The notes under the pieces: generated by a model
What the model was told of the DNA's origin: nothing
Databases searched by the model: none
Seen by the model: the letters and a program-made list of their open reading frames with translations, nothing else
Shown: piece by piece, positions 1-8,570 of the stretch
How positions within the stretch are numbered: position 1 is the first letter of the stretch
Layout of the letters: each line of letters starts with the position of its first letter
Assembly: GCF_003584565.2 (NCBI RefSeq)
Contig: NZ_CP031010.1
Span: 4,526,001-4,590,000, forward strand
Source: Alteromonas sp. RKMC-009
Lineage (GTDB): Bacteria > Pseudomonadota > Gammaproteobacteria > Enterobacterales > Alteromonadaceae
DNA: 64,000 nt
Direction: 5' to 3'
Made by a program: the position numbers and the translations under genes

Positions 1-662
1 ACGAATACCTGCCGGCTCTGTTTAAAGGCTCAGCTCTGCCTGCTGCAGAGTTCGATAAAATCGCAGCAAAACTTGCCTATTTTACCGGATTGAATGAGAC
101 GCTGATCAAGCGGGGTAACCTGCGTGTGGATGCGACCCGTCAGCGCAAATTGTTACTGGCAGACCAGGGCATTGCACTGGGCCGCAGTGACTCCCGCTAC
201 ACCATTGATGAAATTGACGATCTGGACATCACGCCCAAGTATGACGCCTCAAGCACTGGTGTTTCCGGTGCCTACAATGCTGCACTCAGACACTATCTGA
301 TGAATGATTTAAAAGTGACCTGGGACAGAGACTACCTGGTCAGCAACCGTGATGTAGGGCGCAACTGGGTGTACTACCGCGATTCAGGCAGAGAACCTCA
401 TACAGTCAATACCTCTGCAGATCTGGCTGAGGGAATGCGGGTTAATCCGTCTATGAAAGTGATGCTGGCCAGTGGCTACTATGACTACGCTACGCCACTG
501 TTTGACGGCGATTACACTTTCGGCCGTTACGGTATTGATAACAGTCGCGTTATCAAACACAACTACGAAGCGGGCCATATGATGTATCTGCACAAGCCGG
601 ACATGGAAAAACTGGCGAAGGATATCAGCGCTTTTTACGATGACATGAAAGGCAATCGCTAA
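1..662 (+). CDS. S10 family serine carboxypeptidase-like protein, 3' part only
   Basis: The reading frame is open from the first bases of the window (E-Y-L-P-A-L from position 3) to the stop at 660-662, so the gene begins before the window. The C-terminal half of an alpha/beta-hydrolase peptidase is visible: GYYDYATP carries the acid of the triad and EAGHMMY near the end carries the catalytic His, both typical of family S10. The nucleophile Ser would lie upstream. Bacterial S10 members are usually exported peptidases acting on peptides with a free carboxyl end; export cannot be checked because the N-terminus is missing. The TTG at 90 is only an internal codon. It converges with the sulfotransferase/GT gene, with a hairpin between them. 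The family call is fairly sure; the substrate is unknown. Confidence 0.8.
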   Translation, partial: EYLPALFKGSALPAAEFDKIAAKLAYFTGLNETLIKRGNLRVDATRQRKLLLADQGIALGRSDSRYTIDEIDDLDITPKYDASSTGVSGAYNAALRHYLMNDLKVTWDRDYLVSNRDVGRNWVYYRDSGREPHTVNTSADLAEGMRVNPSMKVMLASGYYDYATPLFDGDYTFGRYGIDNSRVIKHNYEAGHMMYLHKPDMEKLAKDISAFYDDMKGNR

Positions 663-695
663 TCAAAGACGGGACTGCCTGTGTTTGGTGATTCA

Positions 696-723
696 GATGC
701 CCGGCGGATAACCGGCGGGCATC
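696..723. terminator. Hairpin between convergent genes
   Basis: A 12-nt stem with one central mismatch (GATGCCCGGCGG at 696-707 against CCGGCGGGCATC at 712-723) encloses an ATAA loop. It sits just after the S10 peptidase stop and before the opposing stop at 756, so it probably ends transcription in one or both directions. No clear T-run follows on either strand, which lowers confidence. Confidence 0.45.
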
Positions 724-755
724 CCTGTCCAGTGTCACTGGCAGTGTTTACAAGC

Positions 756-3089
756 TCAGTTTTTCCAGTTAGCGGGAAGGTCCAGCTTACCCTCACCTAT
801 CATCACGTTAACCTTCTGCTCAAAGCGGTTGAGATATTGTTTCGTCACCGGCTTTGTGGCCAGCGCAGTGGCATACTGCCTGTAGTAACGCACCACATCC
901 CCGGCTGAGGCCTGCCTTAAAGAAGGCACATCAAGGGTTTCGCATTTAAGGCGTTCAGCAAGAAAATCTGCCAGCGCATCCGCATCAAGAAATGACAACG
1001 CACTGCCGTGAGCGGCACTGTTTTGCTTTGGCGGCACATACAAAGACTGCAATTCAACCAGATCACCAAAAAAGGCCACATCCTGACAGCGTGCAGTTAA
1101 TAACGGCCGGAACAGCACATCAGTCTGATTGCGCCGTTGCAGAACAGTAATTTTTGCCTGGATTTCGCCCATCAGCTCGAGCACATGCAAAGCCGCCCCT
1201 TCGGCAAATACGATTTCTTCTGCGCTTTTGTAGTATTTCAGCTGAGTCACGATATCTGCGCTCTCAGGCTTAAAAACGGTGAAGCCCTGCCGCGCCATGA
1301 ACGCAGCAAGATAACCTTCTCCGGCAAATGCCCCTCTCATGAGGAATGATTCACGGCTGACGTATAGACGCTTTGGAAGAGAAGGATCCGCCGCCACCCC
1401 CGATGCTTTTTCACGAGCAGTTAAAAAAGACAAATATTCCGCTGAAACCGGCTCCCTTGCGCGGAAAAAACTCTGCTGAGGTGAGACCCACAGTGATTCC
1501 GTACGAATATTCTTACCGGGTAAGACGATATTTTTTTTACTTACTCCAAGATATTCGAGAATTTCGTAAAAACGGGGAGGCAACACCGCTTTTTTAATAA
1601 ATGACTTTTGTCTGAACCTTTGCGGCAGGAAGATAACCGGCATGTCACCGTAGCTTTGTCTTATCTGCTGTAGCGGTGCCAGACGATGAACCGACTCTGC
1701 CAGAAAATGCCCGAAGTTACTGAAAACCGGACCGCCGTAGAAGAACTCTCCCTTCTTAACCGCGTGTGTTTCAGGCTGAGCAGCTAAAAACTCCCCGTCA
1801 GTTACGTTTTGAGGAACAGGATCCTCAGAGCGGGCATTGGAACACCGGAACTGGGCGGCGAATTGAGGAACTTCCTGCGCAGAGCGGATACCGCCTTTGA
1901 CAATACCCGGATTAGATCCCGGGCCTTGTCTGATAATCTCTGCCCGTTTTACGCAGGCCAGCTTCCCTTTAACCGGTTTGATTCCGGCCAGGGCACTGCG
2001 TCCCGACAGTGCGTCTTTCAGGCGCTTAACCGTTCCGGCTGCAAGCATCTTTCCTGCTCCCAGCACATAATGAATACCTTTAAGGCGAAACTGTGCCCTT
2101 AGCTGGGCGTCTCCTTCAACAGATTCCGCCGAAGAAATAACAGATGCGAGAGACCGGAACAAACCGGGCTTGTCGTGCTTCAGTTGTTGCAGCATATCAC
2201 TGACAACAGAACCGTTCTCCTGCTGATCCCGCACTGGTAAAGCTTCAATTTTTTCATGCGCCCCGGCTAACCATTCCCACTCATGTTCGCTAAGCAGCGA
2301 ACTGAAACCGGAGGCAGTCGAAGACAACTGGCTTTTGTAGTCTGCCAGCAGGTTGTCATCAATGAGCCGGTAACGTGATTTGCCATCACTGACTGACTGC
2401 AAATAAGCATCCAGTTCAGCCTGCACAGCAGAGATTGGAAACTGATTTAACCAGCGTTTTAATTCCAGTGCCGGATATGAGTATGAAGTGTTGATTGCGC
2501 CCCTGCCTGTGTCTGCCGGCATATCAATATCCAGCACACCAAGTAAGTCCTGAATGATACTTCCGTTGTCTTCAGGCAATTTAAATGCGAAACAGTGAAA
2601 ACAGGACGGACTGACCCGCTTCTGAAGACTCTGCAATCGCTGCCACTGGCCGAGATTCAATCTCCTGCCGGCGCTGAAGGGCTTCGTATTGCCGTGTCTT
2701 TTCACCGACTGATTATAAATTGAGAGCTGATACTCGATGGGATTGCGAATAAAGCAAAGGATCTCAACATCGGGAAGCGCATCGACAATGTCTGTGGCAA
2801 TTCTGAAAAAGGACTCTGAACTGAACAGTAATATTTGATGTTCAGGCGAAGCATGAAATCTGTTGATAACAGCTTTCAGTTTTTGCACATCGAGCGCCAG
2901 TTTTTCGTGCTCATCAACTTTACAAACAACTCTGGCATTCCCTGAACTGATACCATTTCCGTCTATGTCGTGTTTCGGATAATCCACCCCGAGACGGGAA
3001 AGAATATCGCGACGGGAATGAAGAAAATGTTGGATCGCCGAACTTCCTGTTTTCGGAGGACCAATATGAAAAATAATGCGCTTACTCAA
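756..3089 (-). CDS. Two-domain sulfotransferase / GT61-like glycosyltransferase
   Basis: This 777-residue protein has no signal peptide. Its N-terminal third looks like a P-loop-type sulfotransferase: GPPKTGSSAIQ at residues 10-20 matches the 5'-phosphosulfate loop and FIRNP (about 113-117) the 3'-phosphate site of PAPS-dependent enzymes. After a variable linker, residues about 430-730 resemble the GT61/DUF563 glycosyltransferase fold, with YGGPVFSNFGHFLAESVHR (451-469) and FAEGAALHVLELMG near 650-663. It would therefore be a cytoplasmic enzyme that both sulfates and glycosylates a surface glycan, but substrate and coupling are inferred. It is transcribed as a single gene, with ndh upstream on the same strand separated by a strong terminator. 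The fusion is the odd feature. A wrong domain boundary is possible; a frameshift is not indicated, since the frame is open throughout. Confidence 0.72.
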   Translation of the reverse strand: MSKRIIFHIGPPKTGSSAIQHFLHSRRDILSRLGVDYPKHDIDGNGISSGNARVVCKVDEHEKLALDVQKLKAVINRFHASPEHQILLFSSESFFRIATDIVDALPDVEILCFIRNPIEYQLSIYNQSVKRHGNTKPFSAGRRLNLGQWQRLQSLQKRVSPSCFHCFAFKLPEDNGSIIQDLLGVLDIDMPADTGRGAINTSYSYPALELKRWLNQFPISAVQAELDAYLQSVSDGKSRYRLIDDNLLADYKSQLSSTASGFSSLLSEHEWEWLAGAHEKIEALPVRDQQENGSVVSDMLQQLKHDKPGLFRSLASVISSAESVEGDAQLRAQFRLKGIHYVLGAGKMLAAGTVKRLKDALSGRSALAGIKPVKGKLACVKRAEIIRQGPGSNPGIVKGGIRSAQEVPQFAAQFRCSNARSEDPVPQNVTDGEFLAAQPETHAVKKGEFFYGGPVFSNFGHFLAESVHRLAPLQQIRQSYGDMPVIFLPQRFRQKSFIKKAVLPPRFYEILEYLGVSKKNIVLPGKNIRTESLWVSPQQSFFRAREPVSAEYLSFLTAREKASGVAADPSLPKRLYVSRESFLMRGAFAGEGYLAAFMARQGFTVFKPESADIVTQLKYYKSAEEIVFAEGAALHVLELMGEIQAKITVLQRRNQTDVLFRPLLTARCQDVAFFGDLVELQSLYVPPKQNSAAHGSALSFLDADALADFLAERLKCETLDVPSLRQASAGDVVRYYRQYATALATKPVTKQYLNRFEQKVNVMIGEGKLDLPANWKN

Positions 3090-3167
3090 TACTTCTGCTC
3101 TATCCGGTTTGAACGGCGCAATCTTAGCACATCCCTGTTTGAGGTGGATGCTCTGACTTCAAACATA

Positions 3168-3198
3168 ATAAAAAAATGCCGGGTGGTTCACCCGGCAT
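3168..3198 (-). terminator. Intrinsic terminator of ndh
   Basis: Read on the minus strand, a perfect 10-bp stem (3176-3185 with 3189-3198, ATGCCGGGTG and its complement) closes a 3-nt loop and is followed by a run of seven T. It starts about 10 nt after the ndh stop, a textbook Rho-independent terminator. Confidence 0.92.
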
Positions 3199-3207
3199 AT
3201 CTCACTA

Positions 3208-4500
3208 TCAATGCAGCTTCAACTTCGGCCCTACAAAGTTACTCACTTTGCGGCCCAGTAAGGTCATTGTGCCTTTGAACCACCCGTGCACTGAATACTG
3301 ATGCATGTTGTACAACGAGATATACACAAGCCTTGCCAGACGTCCTTCAATGAACATGCTGGAGTTAACCAGTGCGCCCATCAAACTGCCCACAGTACTG
3401 TATTTACTGAGGTGTACCAGTGAACCATAGTCACGGTATTCGTAGCTTTTAAGGGGCGCACCTTTAAAGATATTAATAATATTAGCCGCCGCCACACTGG
3501 CCATCTGATGGGCTGACTGGGCACGTGCCGGCACCCAGGAACCATCTTTCTGTTTAAAGCCACAGCAGTCGCCTATCACAAAAATATCGTTATCGACGGT
3601 GCTTTGCAGATGTTCATTGACCAGAATCTGGTTAGCACGGTTAGTTTCGAAGATATCCATCTCAACCAGGAAGTCCGGTGCTTTTACCCCTGCTGACCAC
3701 ACCAGCAAATCGGCATCGATTTCTTTACCGTCTTTGGTTTTAAAGCCATTTTCTGTGGCTTCAGACACCATGGCACCTTCCAGCACGTCGATCCCTAAGT
3801 CTGTCAGCGCTTTTTTCGCTGAGCCGGCGATACGCTCGGGCAACGCAGGTAAAATACGGGGGCCGGCTTCTAAAATAGACACTTTTAAACGTTCAGCAGA
3901 CATCTCCGGCATGCCGTAAGCACGGGCAAGATTGGCTACGTGATGAAGTTGTGCTGCCAGTTCTGTGCCTGTGGCACCGCCACCGACAATGGCCACGTGA
4001 ATAACTTCCTGATCAGTACAGGATTGATTCACTCTGAGCAGTTGATTGAGCAGTGCCTTATGAAAGCGCTCGGCCTGCGACAGGGAGTCGAGGAAATAAC
4101 AGTGGTCTGCCACACCCGGCGTGCCAAAATCGTTACATACACTGCCCATGGAAAGTACGAGGTAATCATATTCGATGGTACGTTCCGGCAGAATTTGATG
4201 CCCGTCTTCGTCATAGAGGGGGTCTAACACAATGCATTTGTTCTCTTTGTCGAGACGTTGCATGTTACCAAGCTGGAATTGATACTTGTTGCGCACCGCA
4301 TGCATACGGTAATCAACACCGTCTGAGTTTTTATCGATAACGCCCGCAGCCACTTCGTGAAGTAATGGTTTCCACACGTGAGTTTTACTGCGATCGACCA
4401 GAATCACCTCAGCTAACCCTTTCCGGCCCAGTTTTTTACTCAACCGGGTAACCAGCTCCAGGCCTCCTGCACCACCGCCTACAACGACGATCTTTTTCAT
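3208..4500 (-). CDS. ndh: Type II NADH dehydrogenase (NDH-2)
   Basis: A 430-residue FAD enzyme that oxidises NADH and reduces quinone at the inner face of the cytoplasmic membrane without pumping protons. The FAD-binding GxGxxG is at the extreme N-terminus (VVGGGAGGLE), the NADH-binding one is near residue 172 (IVGGGATGTELA), and VIGDCCG near residue 310 matches the FAD-contacting GD motif of the family. The basic, amphipathic C-terminus (KGTMTLLGRKVSNFVG) fits membrane attachment. Length matches E. coli Ndh. It is monocistronic, followed by a strong terminator and preceded by a palindromic repeat. Electrons from cytoplasmic aldehyde oxidation by ExaC could enter the respiratory chain here; that link is inference. 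Confidence 0.93.
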   Translation of the reverse strand: MKKIVVVGGGAGGLELVTRLSKKLGRKGLAEVILVDRSKTHVWKPLLHEVAAGVIDKNSDGVDYRMHAVRNKYQFQLGNMQRLDKENKCIVLDPLYDEDGHQILPERTIEYDYLVLSMGSVCNDFGTPGVADHCYFLDSLSQAERFHKALLNQLLRVNQSCTDQEVIHVAIVGGGATGTELAAQLHHVANLARAYGMPEMSAERLKVSILEAGPRILPALPERIAGSAKKALTDLGIDVLEGAMVSEATENGFKTKDGKEIDADLLVWSAGVKAPDFLVEMDIFETNRANQILVNEHLQSTVDNDIFVIGDCCGFKQKDGSWVPARAQSAHQMASVAAANIINIFKGAPLKSYEYRDYGSLVHLSKYSTVGSLMGALVNSSMFIEGRLARLVYISLYNMHQYSVHGWFKGTMTLLGRKVSNFVGPKLKLH

Positions 4501-4600
4501 AATGTTTCCTTAAAGCAATTTTTCCAGCTATTGAATGTCTTGAGGACGGTGTCATCCAATAGCTCGAAAAACTGCACGTGGCCGTGCTGCGGAAACTTAT

Positions 4601-4766
4601 GGCGCTTCTGGCTGAGGGGAGCGTTGATTTTCAGAACACGGCGTAAACCCATCCATGGGGCCTCGGCAGCCGCTTCCCTGCGGCTGACGGTTCTGAGAAA
4701 TCAACGCTCCCCCCATCCGCGCGCCAAACGTACTTCGAATCAACGCCCTCCCCGGCCAGAAGCGCC
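4601..4766. repeat. Compound palindromic intergenic repeat
   Basis: The left arm (4601-4637, containing GGCGCTTCTGGC and GGGGAGCGTTGATT) can pair with two alternative right arms. One is 4690-4712 (GTTCTGAGAAATCAACGC then CCCC), matching except for a one-base insertion. The other is 4738-4766 (AATCAACGCC to CCAGAAGCGCC), which matches the outer part of the left arm. Inside lie two smaller palindromes: CCCATCCATGGG (4648-4659) and CAGCCGC-TTCCCT-GCGGCTG (4667-4686). This layered symmetry is characteristic of REP/MITE-like intergenic elements rather than a protein-binding site. It separates the TonB receptor 3' end from ndh. I saw no second copy in the window. Confidence 0.75.
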
Positions 4767-4795
4767 GGATACCATCTTACATACGGCTGGAAATA

Positions 4796-6889
4796 TTATT
4801 CCCAACGATAAACGAGACTAACCATATAGTTTCTCGGACGACCGGGAAAATATCGGTCGCCGCTGAACGACGTATAGTCTGCCCGCTCTGCATATGCTTC
4901 ATCAAACAGGTTATTAATGCGGCCGTAAACCGTCAGTGCCGGATTAATGTCCCAGCTTGACCGTAAATCCACCACATCATGGCCGTCATATTTATGTGCA
5001 TTTTCGGGGTCAGTGTAGTAGCTGCCCATGTGTTGCCATGCTAATTCCGCCGTAATGGTTTCTGTGGGTGTGTACCGCAATTGGGTATTCGCAACGTGGC
5101 GGGGAGCGGTATCCATATCATTGCCGCGAATATCAATATCACCGGAAAGCTCTGAATGGCGGTAAGTGTGTTTGGCGACGGTTCCGGCGACAATCAACGC
5201 CCACTCGGGGTTCATTTGCCATTCCAGTTCAACCTCTGCGCCCACGTGACGGCTTTTACCATTGTTTACGTAATAGTAATCACTGTCGCGATAGATAAAG
5301 TTGTCTTTATCCATGTGATATACAGCAATATTGTAGCGCAGCGACCCGCCCTTTCCTTTCAGACCTAGCTCAATATTGTCAGCCTCTTCAGGCTTTAACT
5401 CTGCAACGGTTTGAGCACGCTGAAGGCGATACAACTCAGTCGCCTGGGGGGCGCGGTAACCTCGTGAAATGTTGGCATAAACCAGCGTATTATCATCTAT
5501 CGAATAGGCTGCACCGAGTTTCGGTGAGAAATTGCTGAACGTGTCTTCACGGCTTTCAGGGCGGGTATAACGACAGCCGCCCATCCCGCATGCTGAGCCG
5601 TCTTCACGCACCCTGCCGCTGTTCATGTTGTTGGTATAATCGTAGCGCATGTGCTCGTAACGGGCACCGGCCGACCATGCCCACCGGCCATATTCCCAGT
5701 TCATCATAGCGAAAGGTGCAACTACTGTAGCATCAACGCTGTAATCATAGTGCTTACCCGACGGGATGGTTTCTATCAGAAACGCGGAGCCGGTTGTAGC
5801 GCCGTCCTGATACTGCAGTAAGTCACCTTCGGTGAATTCACCGTCAATACCGGTGCGCAGGGTTATATTGTCAGAAATACCGTGCCGCCAGAGGGACTGT
5901 ATTCCGGCGCCGCGCTGGCTATTTTGTTCAACCGGCTGCCCCGGCAGGAAGTGCATGAGAAAGTCCATGTCCTGGTCTCTCACAAACGGGGTCACAATGA
6001 TGTCGTCACCATTGGCCAGTGACAAAGACACTTTCGACCACAGTCTTAACGATCGCGCATTGCGGTAAGCTTCGGGGTTTTCATTCCCCTGTGCCAGCGC
6101 CTTGTCTTTATAGCTGTCTGTACCGCTGATATAGCCGGCGGTGTCCTGCTCCAGATTAGTATAGGTGAGACCGGAATTGACCGAAAAAGCGTTACCGTCA
6201 TAGCGATGTCGTAAGTTTACTTTTTCCTGATCGACGCCTTCATCAACCCGGTATCCCGTATCACGGGTCACGCTGGCGTTGATGCCTGCCCCGGTGTTTC
6301 CGGCATCATAGCCGGAACGTAATTTATAACGGCTGTATCCGTAAGAGCCATAATCAACACCCGCCATACCACCGCCACGGGTAGTATCAGGCGTGATCAC
6401 GTTAATCACGCCATGTACGGCGTTAGAGCCGTACAATACAGAGCCCGGCCCTTTGAGTACTTCGATGCGCTGCGCCATTTCGCTGTGAGCTTCAAACAGC
6501 TCGTTAATGTTACAAAAGCCTGCTGCTCTTAACGGAATACCATCTTCAGCGGTAAGTAGTCCGCCACAGGCGCCCGCGCCTGAAAATACCGGTGAACGTA
6601 ATGCCGGCAGATATTCCTGTCCGTTACCCCGTTGTAATTGCGCGCCGGCAATCTGGTTCAGGGCCTCTTCAATGTGGGTGGCTGAAAGAAGTGTCAGAGC
6701 GTCCTCATCCACCGCACTGACGGAAAAAGGCTGTCTGAAGGCTGAGGTCTCTGTGCGGGTTGCCGTGGTGGTAATGCGTTCAATGGAAGTATCACTCCCC
6801 GCCGCCATTGCCGGCGAGGCCGTTGCGGCAAACAGTACGGCCTGAGCGAGCACGGTAAGCCGTGATGTGAAGGGATATCTTGCGGTCAT
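4796..6889 (-). CDS. TonB-dependent outer-membrane receptor
   Basis: A roughly 697-residue receptor. It has a signal peptide ending AMA before AGSD, a plug domain (about 35-160: RITTTATRTE, then IEVLKGPGSVLYGSNAVHGVINVITP-like residues) and a 22-strand-type barrel ending in the aromatic residue W-E. The plug carries two Cys in GAGACGG and GFCN, typical of one receptor subgroup and possibly disulfide-bonded. It imports a scarce ligand using TonB energy; the ligand cannot be read from sequence. Because it diverges from the porin next to a putative island regulator site, a metal chelate (lanthanide) or PQQ is an attractive guess, but iron chelates or cobalamin are equally possible. I chose the ATG at 6889, preceded by GAGAGAG, over the one at 6904; the choice is uncertain. 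Confidence 0.88.
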   Translation of the reverse strand: MTARYPFTSRLTVLAQAVLFAATASPAMAAGSDTSIERITTTATRTETSAFRQPFSVSAVDEDALTLLSATHIEEALNQIAGAQLQRGNGQEYLPALRSPVFSGAGACGGLLTAEDGIPLRAAGFCNINELFEAHSEMAQRIEVLKGPGSVLYGSNAVHGVINVITPDTTRGGGMAGVDYGSYGYSRYKLRSGYDAGNTGAGINASVTRDTGYRVDEGVDQEKVNLRHRYDGNAFSVNSGLTYTNLEQDTAGYISGTDSYKDKALAQGNENPEAYRNARSLRLWSKVSLSLANGDDIIVTPFVRDQDMDFLMHFLPGQPVEQNSQRGAGIQSLWRHGISDNITLRTGIDGEFTEGDLLQYQDGATTGSAFLIETIPSGKHYDYSVDATVVAPFAMMNWEYGRWAWSAGARYEHMRYDYTNNMNSGRVREDGSACGMGGCRYTRPESREDTFSNFSPKLGAAYSIDDNTLVYANISRGYRAPQATELYRLQRAQTVAELKPEEADNIELGLKGKGGSLRYNIAVYHMDKDNFIYRDSDYYYVNNGKSRHVGAEVELEWQMNPEWALIVAGTVAKHTYRHSELSGDIDIRGNDMDTAPRHVANTQLRYTPTETITAELAWQHMGSYYTDPENAHKYDGHDVVDLRSSWDINPALTVYGRINNLFDEAYAERADYTSFSGDRYFPGRPRNYMVSLVYRWE

Positions 6890-7033
6890 AACTCTCTCAT
6901 ACATGGTGTTCTGACACTATGAATCAGTCTCATAGTAGGTGGAAAAATTCAGCCGGAGAAGCCCGTCTCACGGGCACTTTATGGCATTTTGTCCTGCTAC
7001 TTTGCAGTCCCCCCGGAAGCCACTGACATAACT

Positions 7034-7050
7034 ACTACTTTGGGACTACT
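7034..7050 (+). promoter_or_regulatory. Putative operator, site 1 (TonB receptor/porin)
   Basis: ACTACTTTGGGACTACT, in effect two ACTACT half-sites with an 11-bp period, aligns with sites at 22845-22861 and 24537-24553 (shared ACTACY, G at position 10, A at 12 and 15). An A/T-rich hexamer TAAAGT starts 27 bp after the site end (7077-7082). The rest of the 373-bp divergent gap between the two start codons shows no other clear signal. Recognition by the NarL/LuxR-type regulator of the island is inferred. Confidence 0.5.
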
Positions 7051-7262
7051 CCTTCGGATGCATTTCACTGGCGGACTAAAGTGTAACGGATTCCCCCCTA
7101 TCGACGAGTTTCCAATTTTGCCCCTGACAACAATACTCGAAACATCAAAAAAAAGTTCGCTGGCAACGAATCAGCGGACAATGGGCATGAGTAACCCGGG
7201 ATCGATGTGAATTGTTGCTCCGCCTATACGAAAACTAAACAATCAGAAGATAGGTGAAACAC

Positions 7263-8429
7263 ATGAACAACAAGAACGTAAGCCTCAAGCCTCTTGCCTT
7301 AGCCGTATCCGCACTGGTTTGCTCAAGCGCAAACGCTGCCGTTACTTTGTACGACGACAAAGAAGTCGCCACCGTATCAGTAGACGCGTCTTTCAACACA
7401 TTTTACGTAAACAGCAGCTCTGAAAGCGATGCTGCCGGTACTTCACGTGATCAGTCACGGGTCAAAATGGGCTTTTTGCCAAACTGGCTGGGCATGAACT
7501 TCAGCAAAGAAGTTAACGGTCTTAAAATCGGTGGCCGCTCATCTTTCTGGGTCACAATCAACGACAGTAACACAGGTGTTACCTCTACCGGTATCGATGT
7601 GCGTCAGTTCTACGCCACTTTAGGTTCAGACTGGGGTGAAGTGTTGCTGGGTAAAGATTTTACATTGTTTAACCGTAACAACATCTTCCTCGACGAAATC
7701 CTGCTTGGTTACGGCAACGTGAATGACACACTGGGCCTGATTGACGGACAGGGCGTGTCTTTCGGCAACATCGGCAGCGGTTATACCTATCCGATGCCGG
7801 CATCTCAAATTCGTTATACCTCACCTACTTTCGCAGGTGGCCTGCAAGTCGCCATCGCTGCAATCGATCCTTCACCGGTTAATGCCGCTGACGACCGTCA
7901 GGAATCGGCTCCTCGCATTGAAGCTCAGGCAACTTACAGCACTGACTTTGACGGCGGTAACGTGACAGCCTGGGTGGGCTTCCTGAATCAAACTTCAGAG
8001 TCAGACACTATGGGTGACATCGACTCTACAGGTACTTCTTACGGCGTCAAAGTAGGTCTGGGTGACTTTACTCTGCACGCATCAGGTTACACAGGGGAAG
8101 GCATCGGCATCCTGCTTGGCCCAACCGAAGCAGCGCTTGGCCTTGGCCCTGTGACCATGTACGACATGAATATGAATGAGCTGGACAGTTCGGGTTACCT
8201 CGTTCAGGGCTCTTACAAAATGGACGCGCACCGCTTTGTTGTGTCTTACGGCGAAAACGAAATCGAAAATGCCGACTATATTGGACATGAGGGGATGCAG
8301 GTTGCGTGGTTCTACAACTACAACAGCAACGTGACATTTGCCGTTGAATACGCCACCAGCGAGTTTACCGGCATCTTAGGTGATGAAGAAGCCGACACTA
8401 TCGCAATCGGCGGTATCGTGAATTTCTAA
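7263..8429 (+). CDS. Outer-membrane porin of the alcohol-oxidation island
   Basis: A 388-residue exported beta-barrel protein. The signal peptide MNNKNVSLKPLALAVSALVC ends SANA before AVTLYDD. The body shows alternating strands and loops (GLKIGGRSSFWVTIND, VLLGKDFTLF), and the C-terminus ends in the outer-membrane signature aromatic residue (GGIVNF). It resembles Gram-negative trimeric general porins and could admit alcohols or acids, though selectivity cannot be read. The ATG at 7263 is preceded by AGGTG at good spacing; an in-frame GTG at 7254 is less likely. It lies 141 nt upstream of exaC on the same strand with no intervening T-run terminator, so the two may be cotranscribed from the promoter near site 1. 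Confidence 0.87.
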   Translation: MNNKNVSLKPLALAVSALVCSSANAAVTLYDDKEVATVSVDASFNTFYVNSSSESDAAGTSRDQSRVKMGFLPNWLGMNFSKEVNGLKIGGRSSFWVTINDSNTGVTSTGIDVRQFYATLGSDWGEVLLGKDFTLFNRNNIFLDEILLGYGNVNDTLGLIDGQGVSFGNIGSGYTYPMPASQIRYTSPTFAGGLQVAIAAIDPSPVNAADDRQESAPRIEAQATYSTDFDGGNVTAWVGFLNQTSESDTMGDIDSTGTSYGVKVGLGDFTLHASGYTGEGIGILLGPTEAALGLGPVTMYDMNMNELDSSGYLVQGSYKMDAHRFVVSYGENEIENADYIGHEGMQVAWFYNYNSNVTFAVEYATSEFTGILGDEEADTIAIGGIVNF

Positions 8430-8570
8430 GCCCTTAGTTTCAATGCCAGAGAAACAAAGGACACGTATTTCCGGTCACCGGGACCGGAGCCGCGACAGCG
8501 CATTTACTGTCTGCAGGCTGAATCCCGGTATCTGGCAACGCTTTTAAAATTGAAAACCGGAGTAATAACT

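Noticed and set aside
4531..4821. 96-codon open frame across the palindromic repeat
   Set aside because: It consists mainly of the inverted repeat, has no ribosome site or family match, and runs into the TonB receptor end.
8471..8487. CCGGTC / GACCGG hairpin between porin and exaC as a terminator
   Set aside because: No T-run follows, so I treat the porin and exaC as possibly cotranscribed; it may only reduce readthrough.
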